Shown: piece by piece, positions 17,251-28,200 of the stretch | How the letters are laid out: every line of letters starts with the position of its first letter | Numbering within the stretch: position 1 is the stretch's first letter | From: Ignavibacteriales bacterium | GTDB lineage: Bacteria > Bacteroidota > Ignavibacteria > UBA10030 > SZUA-254 | Direction: 5' to 3' | Assembly: GCA_016214905.1 (NCBI GenBank) | Contig: JACRMQ010000006.1 | Location: forward strand, 414,411-478,410 | Length of the DNA stretch: 64,000 bases | Program-made: the position numbers and the translations under genes | Notes under the pieces: model-generated | What the model was told of the DNA's origin: nothing | Seen by the model: only the letters and a program-made list of their open reading frames with translations | Databases searched by the model: none

Positions 17251-18561
17251 ATGACAAATATTCTTGCAATTATTGGTCGACCGAATGTCGGCAAATCAAC
17301 TCTCTTTAACCGAATTCTCGGCGCCCGCGATGCCATTGTGCACGATGAACCGGGTGTGACACGCGATCGTTTGTATGCAATTTCCGACTGGGCGGGTAAG
17401 CAATTCACTCTCATAGATACCGGCGGTTACGTTCCGAACTCTGAAGACCTTTTCGAACGCGCTATACGAGAACAAGCCGAGATTGCCATAAGTGAGGCCG
17501 ATAGCGTTATCTTTCTTGTTGATGCCACTACAGGTGTCACAACCCTCGACGAAGAAATTGCTACGATCATTCGTAAGGCTAATAAAAAAATTCATCTTGT
17601 AGTGAACAAAGTCGATAGCGATAACCGTGAACGAGATGCGGCTCAATTTTATAAGTTGGGTTTAGGTGAGCCCATAACGATCTCAGCATTACTTGGGAGA
17701 AAAATTGGGGATTTCCTTGACGAGGTGACAAAAGAATTTAAAACTTCCGATGAAGATCAAGACGACAAAAGGTTGAAACTTGCAGTTATCGGTAAACCGA
17801 ACGTTGGTAAGTCATCTTTTGTTAATGGGGTACTGGGCAAAACGCGCCAGATTGTTACACCGATCCCCGGCACCACTCGAGATTCAATCGACTCGGTTCT
17901 TAAATATGAAAAAGAAGAAATCATTCTCATTGATACTGCCGGTTTGCGGCGAAAAAGTAGAGTAAAGGAAAATGTGGAGTTCTATAGTGCACTCCGTTCG
18001 CTCAAAAGTATAGAGCGATGCAATGTAGCGATATTGATGGTAGATGTCGAGGCAGGTATCGATAAGCAAGACCTCCGGATTCTTGAAGATGTGATAGAGC
18101 GGAAGCGCGGAGTTGTGTTTGCCGTGAATAAATGGGATACAATTGAAAAAAACGATCAGACCGCCCGTCATTTTGAAAAATCTATAAAGTCATTTCTCCG
18201 TGTGTACGATTATATACCTGTAATATTTATTTCCGCGCTCGAGAAACAACGCATCTTCAAAACAATAGATATGGCAAAAGCAGTTTTCGCGGAACAAACA
18301 AAACGTATATCGACGAACAAGTTGAACAATTTATTGCAGCGCGATATTCAACAAAAACCTCCGGCCGCAAAATCAGGTAAAGAAATCAAAATCAATTACA
18401 TTACGCAGGTAAAAACCAATCCTCCCGCGTTTAGTTTTTTCGTGAATGAACCGAAGTTGATTGAAGAGAAGTATAAGCGCTTTTTGGAGAATCGGTTAAG
18501 AGAACATTTCAAATTTGTAGGTGTCCCAATATCATTATATTTTAAAAAGAAAAATAAATGA
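17251..18561 (+). CDS. der: Ribosome assembly GTPase Der (EngA)
   Basis: Double GTPase needed for 50S assembly, 436 residues. The first G domain has GRPNVGKST near residue 8, DTGG and NKVD. The second has GKPNVGKSS near residue 180, DTAGL and NKWD. The C-terminal KH-like domain follows, ending in basic KKKNK. Full length for the family. Confidence 0.97.
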   Translation: MTNILAIIGRPNVGKSTLFNRILGARDAIVHDEPGVTRDRLYAISDWAGKQFTLIDTGGYVPNSEDLFERAIREQAEIAISEADSVIFLVDATTGVTTLDEEIATIIRKANKKIHLVVNKVDSDNRERDAAQFYKLGLGEPITISALLGRKIGDFLDEVTKEFKTSDEDQDDKRLKLAVIGKPNVGKSSFVNGVLGKTRQIVTPIPGTTRDSIDSVLKYEKEEIILIDTAGLRRKSRVKENVEFYSALRSLKSIERCNVAILMVDVEAGIDKQDLRILEDVIERKRGVVFAVNKWDTIEKNDQTARHFEKSIKSFLRVYDYIPVIFISALEKQRIFKTIDMAKAVFAEQTKRISTNKLNNLLQRDIQQKPPAAKSGKEIKINYITQVKTNPPAFSFFVNEPKLIEEKYKRFLENRLREHFKFVGVPISLYFKKKNK

Positions 18562-18619
18562 TGCTACCAATCCTCACATTATTCATCAGCTTAATGATCA
18601 GATTATATCATTCAGAAAA

Positions 18620-19990
18620 ATGAATTTGAAGAGTAGACGAATAATTGTTGTGGGTGGACTTGCGGCAGGTCCAAGCGCGGCAGCGAAAGCCAAACGAACC
18701 AATCCAAATGCCGAAGTAAAGATGTATGAGGCATCGGAATCTATTTCATACGCTATCTGCGAAACGCCTTATTTGATAGGTGGTTTGATAGAAGGTGAAT
18801 CAAGATTAGAAGTATATTCTCCCGAAAAATTTCAAAAAGAAAAAGGGGTCAGTGTCCATACCTCGCACCTTGTCGAAAAAATTATATCTTCTAAACATAA
18901 AATTATTATCCGTGATCTACGTTCCCGAGATGTTTTTGAGGAAGGGTACGATAAACTGATAATCGCAACCGGGTCGTGCTCACGACGATTGGGCATGGAG
19001 GGAGAGAGTTGCAGAAACGTGTTCAGCTTAAAATATCGCAACGATGCTTTAAATATCTTAAATTTCTTGAAAACCGAGAAACCTAAATCGGCTGTGATAA
19101 TTGGCGGTGGATATGTGAGTATGGAAATTGTCGAAGCGCTTCGATTGAGAAATATTGAAGTTACAATGCTTCATCAATTAAAACTTCCAATGGAAGGACT
19201 CGAACAGGAAACTCGCGAGAGGGTTTTGACTGAGCTTAATAATAACGATGTTCAATTCATCCCCAATGTTAAGATTGAAGCGCTCCAGCAGGAAGCAGCA
19301 GGTTTAGTGAAACATGTTATTACAGATCGAGGTTCATTTGAATCGGATATGGTGATAATCTCGATAGGGGTTTCACCGAACACAGATTTGGCGCGGGATG
19401 CAAACATTCGGATTGGAACATTTGGAGGAATCATCACGGATGAACGGCAGCAGACAAGTGCAGATGATATTTATGCCGCTGGTGATTGCTGTGAAGTGAA
19501 AAATATAGTTACCGGAAAACAAATTTACCTCCCGTTAGCAACTGTCGCGAGCAGGTCAGGGTGGGTTGCAGGTGAGAATGCTGCCGGCGGGCGCGCAACA
19601 TTCAAAGGCGCTATCAGAGCGATGGCTGTGAAGATATTTAATTTGCACGTCGCTCAAGTCGGAATCGGTTCCGAAGAAGCGTCGCATTACGGATATAAAA
19701 CTATAACGGAAATTGTAAATGCCCGATCGAAGAATAAGTTAATGCCGGGCAGCGAAGAAGTGGTCATCAAATTTATCGTCGACAAACCAAGTGGTCGATT
19801 GTTGGGCGCGAATTTATTTAGTTGCTGCGGGGCATTTCAGCGGGCGAATACGCTGGCAGTGGCAATTCAGCAAAAAATGACTATCGATGAAATATCGCGT
19901 CTCGATTTGATCTATGCGCCGCCATTCTCGCCGTTATGGGATCCGATTCTTATCGGAGCAAATCAAATAAAGAAAAAATTATTACTGTAA
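18620..19990 (+). CDS. FAD-dependent pyridine nucleotide-disulfide oxidoreductase (CoA-disulfide reductase/NADH oxidase-like)
   Basis: A 456-residue flavoprotein. RRIIVVGGLAAGPSAAAKAKR binds FAD, VIIGGGYVSMEIVEAL binds NAD(P)H, and IYAAGDCCE is the second FAD motif. The single redox cysteine in ISYAICETPYLIGG aligns with that of CoA-disulfide reductases and Nox enzymes, although the usual CGxPY is CETPY here. I start at the ATG at 18620, just before the conserved beta strand; an earlier ATG at 18521 would overlap der by 41 bases. The physiological acceptor is unknown. In a bacillithiol-making organism a disulfide reductase role is attractive but unproven. Confidence 0.85.
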   Translation: MNLKSRRIIVVGGLAAGPSAAAKAKRTNPNAEVKMYEASESISYAICETPYLIGGLIEGESRLEVYSPEKFQKEKGVSVHTSHLVEKIISSKHKIIIRDLRSRDVFEEGYDKLIIATGSCSRRLGMEGESCRNVFSLKYRNDALNILNFLKTEKPKSAVIIGGGYVSMEIVEALRLRNIEVTMLHQLKLPMEGLEQETRERVLTELNNNDVQFIPNVKIEALQQEAAGLVKHVITDRGSFESDMVIISIGVSPNTDLARDANIRIGTFGGIITDERQQTSADDIYAAGDCCEVKNIVTGKQIYLPLATVASRSGWVAGENAAGGRATFKGAIRAMAVKIFNLHVAQVGIGSEEASHYGYKTITEIVNARSKNKLMPGSEEVVIKFIVDKPSGRLLGANLFSCCGAFQRANTLAVAIQQKMTIDEISRLDLIYAPPFSPLWDPILIGANQIKKKLLL

Positions 19991-20039
19991 TCATAAATAA
20001 ATGGATTAAAACAATCTACCCAAAATAATAAAGGATCAT

Positions 20040-20669
20040 ATGAAGAAACCGATTATTATTTCCCATCCATTAGTAAAACGAGATCTATCAATATTACGAG
20101 ACAAAAATACTTCGAGTCCAACTTTCCGTGCAGTGCTAAGAAGAACCGCAAGTTTGATGGCATATGCCGTTACCGAAGATTTAATACTTCGGAAGAAAAA
20201 AATCGTTACACCGCTCGAAAAAACTATCGGATACGAAATAGTTGAACAAACGATACTCGTACCAATATTACGCGCAGGTTTGGGACTTGTGGGTGGTTTT
20301 GTTGAAATATTACCGAACGCTCGTGTTGGTCACATTGGTATGTACCGGGACGAGGAAACTCTGAAGCCGGTTGATTATTATTTAAAACTTCCGAAGAATC
20401 TGAAGGACGCACTTGTATTGATTCTTGATCCGATGCTCGCAACAGGTGGAAGTGCCGAAGCGGCAGTTACAGTGTTAAAGGAAAAAGGAGCGCGAAAAAT
20501 ACGCTTCGTAAGTTTGGTTGCATCACCCGAAGGTGTGCGGATATTATCTAAAGCTCATCCTGATGTTCGAATCTATACATGTGCATTGGATCGGAAATTG
20601 AACGATCGCGGCTACATATTACCGGGATTGGGAGATGCGGGCGATAGAATTTTCGGGACGGGTGAATAG
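20040..20669 (+). CDS. upp: Uracil phosphoribosyltransferase
   Basis: Pyrimidine salvage enzyme making UMP from uracil and PRPP, 209 residues. Family marks are VPILRAGLGLVGGF and the PRPP-binding ILDPMLATGGSA, plus the C-terminal YILPGLGDAGDRIFGT. AAAGGA lies 6 bases before the ATG. Confidence 0.96.
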   Translation: MKKPIIISHPLVKRDLSILRDKNTSSPTFRAVLRRTASLMAYAVTEDLILRKKKIVTPLEKTIGYEIVEQTILVPILRAGLGLVGGFVEILPNARVGHIGMYRDEETLKPVDYYLKLPKNLKDALVLILDPMLATGGSAEAAVTVLKEKGARKIRFVSLVASPEGVRILSKAHPDVRIYTCALDRKLNDRGYILPGLGDAGDRIFGTGE

Positions 20670-20712
20670 AACCGATTGTCAAATTGGGAGCAAATATTCA
20701 CACGATAGTTGC

Positions 20713-20741
20713 TTGACATTCATCCAGCATCAGATTATATT
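20713..20741 (+). promoter_or_regulatory. Sigma-70-type promoter for the (p)ppGpp synthetase operon
   Basis: TTGACA at 20713-20718 and TATATT at 20736-20741 are separated by exactly 17 bases, 54 bases ahead of the rsh start codon. This is the cleanest consensus promoter I can see in the window. Confidence 0.6.
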
Positions 20742-20794
20742 GGGTAAGAGCAAGTACTAAATAATGAACGACTTAGAGTCGGGAAAAACAACTG

Positions 20795-22978
20795 ATGCGT
20801 GATGGAATTTATAAAAAGAAATTAGAAGATTTACTGGTGGCTTGCCGGAAGAATCTAAGGTCGGTAAACGAAGACCTGATTCGTCGGGCATTTCAATTCA
20901 GTTTAGAAGCGCATAAAAATAACGTGCGTGCATCGGGTGATCCGTTTTTTAATCACCCTTATGAAGTTGCGCTCGTAGTTGCGAAAGAAATTCCGCTCGA
21001 TGATGTATCTGTTGCAAGCGCATTAATGCATGATGTAGCCGAAGACACAGAATTTACAATCAAAGATATCCGTCACGAATTCGGAGATACTATCGCCGAA
21101 ATTGTTGACGGTGCTACCAAAATTTCGGATATCTTCAGATCCCACGAAGTTACTCAAGCCGAAAATTACCGCAAGATGCTCCTTTCCATGGTGAACGATA
21201 TTCGCGTTATGTTACTCAAGTTTGCAGACCGTTTACACAATATGCGGACGTTGGAGTATTTGCCGGACGAGAAACAAATCCGGCTGGCGAAGGAAACACT
21301 CGATATCTACGCGCCTTTCGCGCATCGTTTTGGTTTGGCGAAAATTAAATGGGAGTTGGAAGATTTATCTTTCAAATACCTTCACCCTTCGGAGTACGAG
21401 GAAATTGCTCATAAATTAAAATCGAAAAGGAAGGAACGCGAATCATATATAAAAAAATTCATCCAACCTATTGAAAAAAGAATGAAAGAGGAGGGGATGA
21501 AGTTTGAGCTTGAAGGGAGGCCTAAGCATTTTTTCAGCATCTTCAACAAAATGAAAGCGCGTAATAAACCCTTTGACGAAATATACGATCTTTTTGCAGT
21601 CCGCGTAATACTTGATACTGATAACTCCAATGATTGCTTTACTGCGTACGGCGTGCTCACATCTATTTACATGCCGATACCTGAAAGATTTAAAAATTAT
21701 ATTTCCGTTCCCAAAAAAAACGGATATCAATCTATTCATGCTACCGTTGTTGGTCCCGAAGGCAGAATGGTTGAAGTGCAAATAAGAACTCGTGCAATGC
21801 ACGAAGTGGCTGAAAAAGGTGTGGCGGCGCACTGGAAGTATAAAGAAAACCTTAACACGCTCGATGAAGAATTGGAGAACTGGATTACATGGGTGCGTGA
21901 AATATTCGATCATGCCGAGGATGAAGCCCCCGCGAAACAGTTGATGGAAAGTTTCAAGCTGACGCTGTATCAGGATGAAATATATTTATTCACTCCAAAA
22001 GGCGAATTGCGTATTCTACCCAAAGGCGCCACACCGGTCGATTTTGCGTATGCGGTGCACAGCAACATAGGCGATCATTGTCTTAGCGCGAAAGTGAACG
22101 GCAAAATAGTTTCGTTGAATCATCAGTTGCGAAGCGGTGATCAGATCGAAATAATAACTTCTAAGAATCAAACCCCGAAACCTGATTGGGAAAAATTTGT
22201 TATAACTCATAAAGCGAAGCAACACATTCGTAAATGGGTAAAGGAAGAGGAACGGAAAGAAATAATTTCCGGAAAAGAAATATGGGAAAAAAGATCGAAG
22301 AAGTTTAAGCTTCATATCAATGATGATGATCTTGCGGAGATTCTGAGAGAGATGAAAATCGCCGATTTGAAAGATTTCTTTATCAGAATTCATCGTGTGG
22401 ATATTGATGCGGACAAGATCGTTAAAGAGATAGACCAAAAATTAAAACATCCACCGGCGGAGGGGGTTAAAGATGAAAAAGTTGAAGGATTGTTCAATAA
22501 ATTTTTAACTACTGCGAGAAATATTACCGGTGGTATTACACTTTTCGGAAGTCATGATAAATTTCTTCATAGCTATGCAAAGTGTTGTAATCCGATACCG
22601 GGAGATGATATCGTCGGATTCGTTACGCGTGGGGAAGGGGTCAAAATCCATTTGAAATCGTGCCACAACTTAATCTCGATGTCGACAAATGAGCCGCAGC
22701 GTCTCGTTGATGTCGGATGGCCCGCAACGGAGACAGGTGAGTATTCCGCCGCTATATATTTACGCGGTGAAGATCATGCAGGTATGTTGAATGAAATAAC
22801 ACATTCTATTTCCTCATACCAAAATACTAATATCAGGGCTGTGAGGATTGACGTCCATGGTCATAATTTTGAAGGAACAATAATATTAAGCGTAAAAAAT
22901 AAAGATCACCTTGAAAGGATCATCGAGAAGCTGCGAAAGATCGAAGGGATCCACCGGGCAGATCGGATGATAGAATAA
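20795..22978 (+). CDS. rsh: Bifunctional (p)ppGpp synthetase/hydrolase (RelA/SpoT family)
   Basis: Stringent-response enzyme of 727 residues. The N-terminal HD hydrolase domain keeps its HDVAEDTE motif near residue 79. The synthetase domain has YDLFAVRVIL, VPKKNGYQSIHATV and VEVQIRTRAMHEVAEKGVAAHW. TGS (about 385-450) and C-terminal ACT (last ~80 residues) domains follow. Since the HD motif is intact it is probably bifunctional. It heads a run with HU, ruvX and mtgA. Confidence 0.96.
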   Translation: MRDGIYKKKLEDLLVACRKNLRSVNEDLIRRAFQFSLEAHKNNVRASGDPFFNHPYEVALVVAKEIPLDDVSVASALMHDVAEDTEFTIKDIRHEFGDTIAEIVDGATKISDIFRSHEVTQAENYRKMLLSMVNDIRVMLLKFADRLHNMRTLEYLPDEKQIRLAKETLDIYAPFAHRFGLAKIKWELEDLSFKYLHPSEYEEIAHKLKSKRKERESYIKKFIQPIEKRMKEEGMKFELEGRPKHFFSIFNKMKARNKPFDEIYDLFAVRVILDTDNSNDCFTAYGVLTSIYMPIPERFKNYISVPKKNGYQSIHATVVGPEGRMVEVQIRTRAMHEVAEKGVAAHWKYKENLNTLDEELENWITWVREIFDHAEDEAPAKQLMESFKLTLYQDEIYLFTPKGELRILPKGATPVDFAYAVHSNIGDHCLSAKVNGKIVSLNHQLRSGDQIEIITSKNQTPKPDWEKFVITHKAKQHIRKWVKEEERKEIISGKEIWEKRSKKFKLHINDDDLAEILREMKIADLKDFFIRIHRVDIDADKIVKEIDQKLKHPPAEGVKDEKVEGLFNKFLTTARNITGGITLFGSHDKFLHSYAKCCNPIPGDDIVGFVTRGEGVKIHLKSCHNLISMSTNEPQRLVDVGWPATETGEYSAAIYLRGEDHAGMLNEITHSISSYQNTNIRAVRIDVHGHNFEGTIILSVKNKDHLERIIEKLRKIEGIHRADRMIE

Positions 22979-22987
22979 GGAAAAAGG

Positions 22988-23332
22988 ATGATGGAAATAG
23001 AATCAAAAAGGATAAAAACATTTACGAAGCGCGATATAGTTAAACGCGTTGCGCGCACACACGGATCTGATTTAACAACAACAGCAAAATGGGTAGATGA
23101 TATATTTTCAGCGATACGTGATATTATGATGACCGCCGATCCGGTGCTCAGAATAGAAGTGAGAGATTTCGGAGTGTTCGAAGTGAAACAAACAAAATCG
23201 AAACCAAAAGCCCGAAATCCAAAATCAGGTGAGATTGTGCAAGTACCCCCTCGGCGTAAAACTCATTTTAAGCCGAGCAAGCTGTTAAAGAAATTCTTGT
23301 CCCAGCCGCTTGATACTGCAGTAACAGGTTAA
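22988..23332 (+). CDS. HU/IHF-family DNA-binding protein
   Basis: A 114-residue nucleoid protein. The HU fold is visible: KRDIVKRVARTHG at the N-terminus, EVRDFGVFEVKQTKSKPKARNPKSG in the beta arm, and VPPRRKTHFKPSKLLKKFL at the end. The arm carries the NPxxG-type motif (ARNPKSGE). Two adjacent ATGs exist; AAGGA fits the first at 22988. Confidence 0.93.
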   Translation: MMEIESKRIKTFTKRDIVKRVARTHGSDLTTTAKWVDDIFSAIRDIMMTADPVLRIEVRDFGVFEVKQTKSKPKARNPKSGEIVQVPPRRKTHFKPSKLLKKFLSQPLDTAVTG

Positions 23333-23350
23333 CAAGAAGACATCAAATAG

Positions 23351-23779
23351 ATGAGTGATCTGCGAAGAATAATATGCTTCGATTATGGCTCGAAGCGAAT
23401 AGGTGTTGCGATAAGTGATCCAATGGTGATCATTGCTCAACCTCTTTGTTTTATCGAGAATAAAATTAATTTTATTGGTCAAATTGAAAACTTAATCAAT
23501 GAATATCTGCCTCAAGAAATTGTAATTGGATATCCTTTAAATCTGAAAGGAGAACAAGGACAAAAAACAAAAGAGGTTGATCAATTTATTGTGTTGTTGG
23601 AAAAACATTTTACACTTCCATTAATAAAATGGGATGAGAGATTTACAACTCAAATCGCGACGAACTCGATGCGGGAAATGAACTTGACAAAGAAGAAGCG
23701 CGAATCAAGGCAGAACATAGATGCCATGGCGGCTGCACTTATTCTTCAGGGTTATTTAGATTACCGGAAATCCAGATGA
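23351..23779 (+). CDS. ruvX: RuvX/YqgF-type Holliday junction resolvase-like nuclease
   Basis: A 142-residue RNase H-fold protein. The first catalytic Asp is in CFDYGSKRIGVAISDP; VIGYPLNLKGEQG, WDERFTTQIA and the terminal NIDAMAAALILQGYL complete the family pattern. Homologues act in 16S rRNA maturation. It overlaps mtgA by 4 bases. Confidence 0.94.
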   Translation: MSDLRRIICFDYGSKRIGVAISDPMVIIAQPLCFIENKINFIGQIENLINEYLPQEIVIGYPLNLKGEQGQKTKEVDQFIVLLEKHFTLPLIKWDERFTTQIATNSMREMNLTKKKRESRQNIDAMAAALILQGYLDYRKSR

Positions 23780-24516
23780 ACAGGTCGAAGTTGGTGAATA
23801 TTCTAAAAATATTGTGGCAATGGATCAAGACGCATAAATTAATAACCATAATTATTTTATTCTTATTTTATGCTCTAATTGAATATATGCGGCTCCCGGA
23901 TCGGGAAGATATTCGAAGTTTAAAAAAACAAACTCCGAAGGTAACCGCATTGATGGATGCTCGTCGTGAAGATGCCAACGATGACGGTAAAAAATACTTC
24001 ATTAAACAACAAACAATACCGCTCAATCAGATATCAATTCATCTTAAACACGCAGTGATCGCAGCTGAGGACGGAGCGTTTTATGAACACGAGGGTGTTG
24101 ATTGGTATGAAGTGAAAGAATCACTCAAGAAGGATATCGCAAAAGGAAGATTTGCCCGGGGTGCAAGCACTATCACCCAGCAATTGGCAAAAAATATTTA
24201 TTTATCCATATCAAAAAATCCTGTGCGGAAAATCAAGGAAATATTCATTGCGTGGATGATGGAGGATGAATTATCAAAATCGAGGATCCTGGAATTATAT
24301 TTGAATTTAATCGAATGGGGAGACGGAATATTCGGAATTGAATCTGCTTCATTGATATATTTTGGAAAACATGCCTCCGATTTATCTCGCGAGGAAGCGG
24401 CAAGTTTAGCAGCGGTTATTCCCAGTCCGCTAAAGCATAAACCGAATGTCGAAAGCAGATATCTTAAATACAGAAGGAAGATCGTTCTTGCCCGTATGTC
24501 GGCACGTGGCTGGTAA
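23776..24516 (+). CDS. mtgA: Monofunctional peptidoglycan glycosyltransferase
   Basis: GT51 enzyme of 246 residues that polymerises lipid II. It has one N-terminal membrane helix (about 22-40), then AVIAAEDGAFYEHEGVDW with the catalytic Glu, RGASTITQQLAKNIYLS and KIKEIFIAWMMEDELSK. There is no transpeptidase domain. The start overlaps ruvX by ATGA. Confidence 0.95.
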   Translation: MNRSKLVNILKILWQWIKTHKLITIIILFLFYALIEYMRLPDREDIRSLKKQTPKVTALMDARREDANDDGKKYFIKQQTIPLNQISIHLKHAVIAAEDGAFYEHEGVDWYEVKESLKKDIAKGRFARGASTITQQLAKNIYLSISKNPVRKIKEIFIAWMMEDELSKSRILELYLNLIEWGDGIFGIESASLIYFGKHASDLSREEAASLAAVIPSPLKHKPNVESRYLKYRRKIVLARMSARGW

Positions 24517-24522
24517 GATGAG

Positions 24523-25197
24523 ATGAGTGTTATGAATTATCGTGATGTTAAATTAATGATAGAAGAGGGTGAAGGATTTATGCTTGAGTTCAAGCGGCGA
24601 ATATCCTCACCCGAAAAAATCGCAAGGACAATCATTTCACTGGCGAATACAAAAGGCGGCACGATATTATTCGGTGTCGATGATGATGGTTCTATTGTGG
24701 GTGTTGAAAGTGAAAAGTCGGAAATTGAGTTGATCGAAATAGCCGGACGTGATTTCAGTGATCCAAGAATTGAACCGTTGATCCAAATTGTTCCATTCGA
24801 CGGGAAGGATGTAATAGTGTGCTATATCCCCGAAAGCCGCACTAAGCCGCATTATTTTCTCGGACCGGTGGATCAGGCGAATGGTGAAAATACTCGTGTC
24901 TATATCCGTGTAAACGATAAGACGATGATGGCAAGTAAAGAAGTTATTAAAATACTTAAAGATGAAAATCCCGATTCACCTCCTCTGAAAGTCGCCATCG
25001 GTGAAAATGAAAAAAGGTTATTTGCTTATCTCGAAACCAAAGAGCGAATCACTGTTCGTGAGTTCGGGAGATTGGTGAACATTAGCGACAGACGTGCATC
25101 GCGCATTCTGGTAAGTCTTGTGCGAGCAGGTGTTGTGCGAATCCATACACATGAAAAAGAAGAATATTATACTCTTGCTCACGATGTCCAATATTAA
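24523..25197 (+). CDS. AlbA_2/Schlafen-like domain protein with winged-helix tail
   Basis: A 224-residue protein. The N-terminal half is an AlbA_2 domain: EFKRRISSPEKIARTIISLANTKGGTILFGVDDDGSIVGV is the typical E-F-K...N-x-x-G-G core. The C-terminal part (about 165-220) looks like a winged helix (ERITVREFGRLVNISDRRASRILVSLVRAGVVRI). Such proteins are usually called transcriptional regulators or putative ATP-binding proteins; the target is unknown. It follows mtgA by 6 bases. Confidence 0.85.
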   Translation: MSVMNYRDVKLMIEEGEGFMLEFKRRISSPEKIARTIISLANTKGGTILFGVDDDGSIVGVESEKSEIELIEIAGRDFSDPRIEPLIQIVPFDGKDVIVCYIPESRTKPHYFLGPVDQANGENTRVYIRVNDKTMMASKEVIKILKDENPDSPPLKVAIGENEKRLFAYLETKERITVREFGRLVNISDRRASRILVSLVRAGVVRIHTHEKEEYYTLAHDVQY

Positions 25198-25206
25198 AAT
25201 AATAGG

Positions 25207-28200
25207 ATGAAAAAAGTGAAATCAAAAAACGATGAAAATAGAAACCATCTTTTAAGTTTAATTTTTGATTCAATCAGTGATTTAATTTCAATTATCGATA
25301 TTAATGGAAAAAGAATTTCGGTAAACCGTTCGCTTCAGCTTCTGCTTGGCAAAGAGAAGATGATTGATGGAAGTTCATTCTTAACGGAAGTGCATCCGGA
25401 TGATAAGAATACGGTTGAAAAAGCGTTTAAAAATATCTTAAAAACAAAAAAACAAATTCATGTTACATATCGGATTATACTTTCGAAAAATAATATCCGT
25501 AATCTTGATACGATATTAACACCGGTAAATTCGAGGGATGGTGAACTTGAAAAAATTATTTCCATATCAAGGGATGTCACCGAGAAATATGAATCGGATA
25601 ATCAAATACGACTTCTTGCACACGCAGTCAGTTGTACGAAAGATTCATTTATCCTGACCGATTTAAAAAATAATCTCCTCTTCGTTAATCCGGCAACATC
25701 CAAGATGTATGGTTACACCGATGATGAATTGATAGGGAAGAATATCGATCTTATAATATCACCCAAGAACCGCAGTAGTATTACAGATGAGATAGATCGA
25801 TCCACATTCAACGGTGGATGGAATGGAGAATTGATTCATCGACGAAAAGACGGAACCGAACTTCCGGTTGAAATGTGGACTTCGGTGGTTCCGGACGATA
25901 AGGGAAATGTTGTAGCAATCGAATGGATATCGCGTGACATAACCAAACGAAGTGATGTACAGGAGCAACTAAGAGAAACAGCGGCGCGATTGCAATTGAT
26001 GATGGATAATTTGAATATTCTTGCATTCGAATTGGATTCTGAAGGCAAGTTTATACTCTCACGGGGAAGAGGCTTAAATCAAATCAATCTCCGACCGGAT
26101 GAACTTCTCGGGAAATCAGCTTATGAGCTGTATCAGAATAACATTGAGTTGAAAACTATGCTTGATAAAGCTCTCGCCGGCGAGAATGTACAAGTTGATC
26201 TTGAGTTAGGAGGATACATTTGGAATACGAACTTATTGCCTCTGAAAGATAAGAATGAAAAAGTTATTAAGATATTCGGAACTGCGATCGATGTTACCGC
26301 CCGGAAGACCGCCGAGGATGCCCTGCGGAGCGAATCGGAACTATTACACTCATTGATGGATACAATACCTGATACCATTTATTTTAAGGATACTGAATCC
26401 CGGTTCACTAGGATTAATAAAGCCCAAGCAGAAGTACTCGGATTAGTCAACGTTGAAGATGCGATTGGAAAAACCGATGCGGATTATTTCATCGAGGAGC
26501 ACGCTGCGATTACAAGGAAGGATGAAATATCGGTAATAAGAGATGGAAAAAAGACATTAGGCAAACTTGAAAAAATTATTTTAAAATCCGGCAAACTTCA
26601 TTGGTTTACAACATCGAAAGTGCCTTTACGCGATAAAACAGGGAAAATCATCGGGCTCGTTGGAAGTTCTCGTGATATAACGAACCTTAAACAAGCGGAA
26701 GATATCGAACTTGCTTTATACAGAATAGCGGAAGAAGCGCATTCATCACGTGATCTCAACAATTTATTTTCAACAGTTCACGCCATTATCGGTGATTTGA
26801 TGTACGCGAATAATTTTTTCATTGCCTTGTATGATGCTGAACATGATAAACTCAGCTTTCCTTACTGGGTAGATGAAATAGATACACCACCGAATGAAGG
26901 TACTGCCGGCAGAGGATTGACCGCATATGTATTGCGTCATGGTAAATCGCTTCTCTGCGATCAAAAGTTATCCGATGAATTGGAAAGTCAAGGCGAAGCG
27001 GAACTTGTAGGAGTTCCCTCCCCAATTTGGCTCGGTGTGCCGCTGATAGTCGAGGGTAAAACGATTGGAGCCATGGTTGTTCAGCATTATTCCGATCCTA
27101 CTGTGTACACAGAGCGAGAATTACACATACTCGAATTTGTATCAAGTCAGGTTGCAAAATCAATCGAACGTAAGCAGGCACAAACCGCTCTAAAAGAGAG
27201 CGAAGATCGGTATCGTGCGTTCGTAACTCAAAGCACTGAAGGAATCTGGAGATACGAATCGACCGAGCCGATAAGTATAAAACTTACGCCTAGTGAGCAG
27301 GTAAATTTATTTTTGAAAACTGCCTTTATAGCCGAGTGTAACGACGCGATGGCTCAGATGTACGGTTTTTTGAAATCTGAAGAATTTATTGGAACAAAAT
27401 TAAGCAATATGCTAGATCCGACTGATACTAGAAATACCGACATGCTGAAGTTATTTATCGAATGCGGATATCGGTTGACCGGTGCCGAGTCGAGAGAAAT
27501 CGATAAATTTGGCAACGCGAAAATATTCTTGAATAATTTCGTCGGAGTTGTTGAAAACGGATTATTTAAAGGTGTATGGGGCACGCAAACTGATATTTCG
27601 GAACGACGACATGCCGAAGAACTTATAATCCACTCAGAAGAAAAATACCGTACTTTGTTTGAAGAATCCCAAGATGCGATATTGCTGACAACTCCTGATG
27701 GGACATTGCTCGATATTAATCAGGCTGGTATTGATTTATTCGGCTATTCTTCGCGTGACGAGATGCTTAAGTTAAAAGATGCAGATATACTTTATTTTAA
27801 TCCGGATGACCGTGATTTATTCATCGGGCGTTTGGAACAGTATAAATTTGTGAAAGATTTGGAAGTCACAATCCGGCGGAAAGACGGAGAGAAAAGATTC
27901 GTTCTTGAAAATGCTTCCGCTGTTTTCAATAATGAAGGAAATGTAACTGCCTACCGATCATTCCTCCGAGATATAACCGAGAGAAAATATCTTGAAGATC
28001 AACTACGGCAAGCACAAAAAATGGAAAGTATCGGGACGTTAGCGGGTGGAATCGCCCATGATTTTAATAATATTCTTGGGATTATTCTCGGATATACATC
28101 GCTTCTTCAAAAAGGGACAACTGATCAGCAGCGTGTTTCGCAGAATCTCGAGACAATTAAACGAGCGGTTCAGCGCGGTGCCGATCTTGTTCGCCAATTG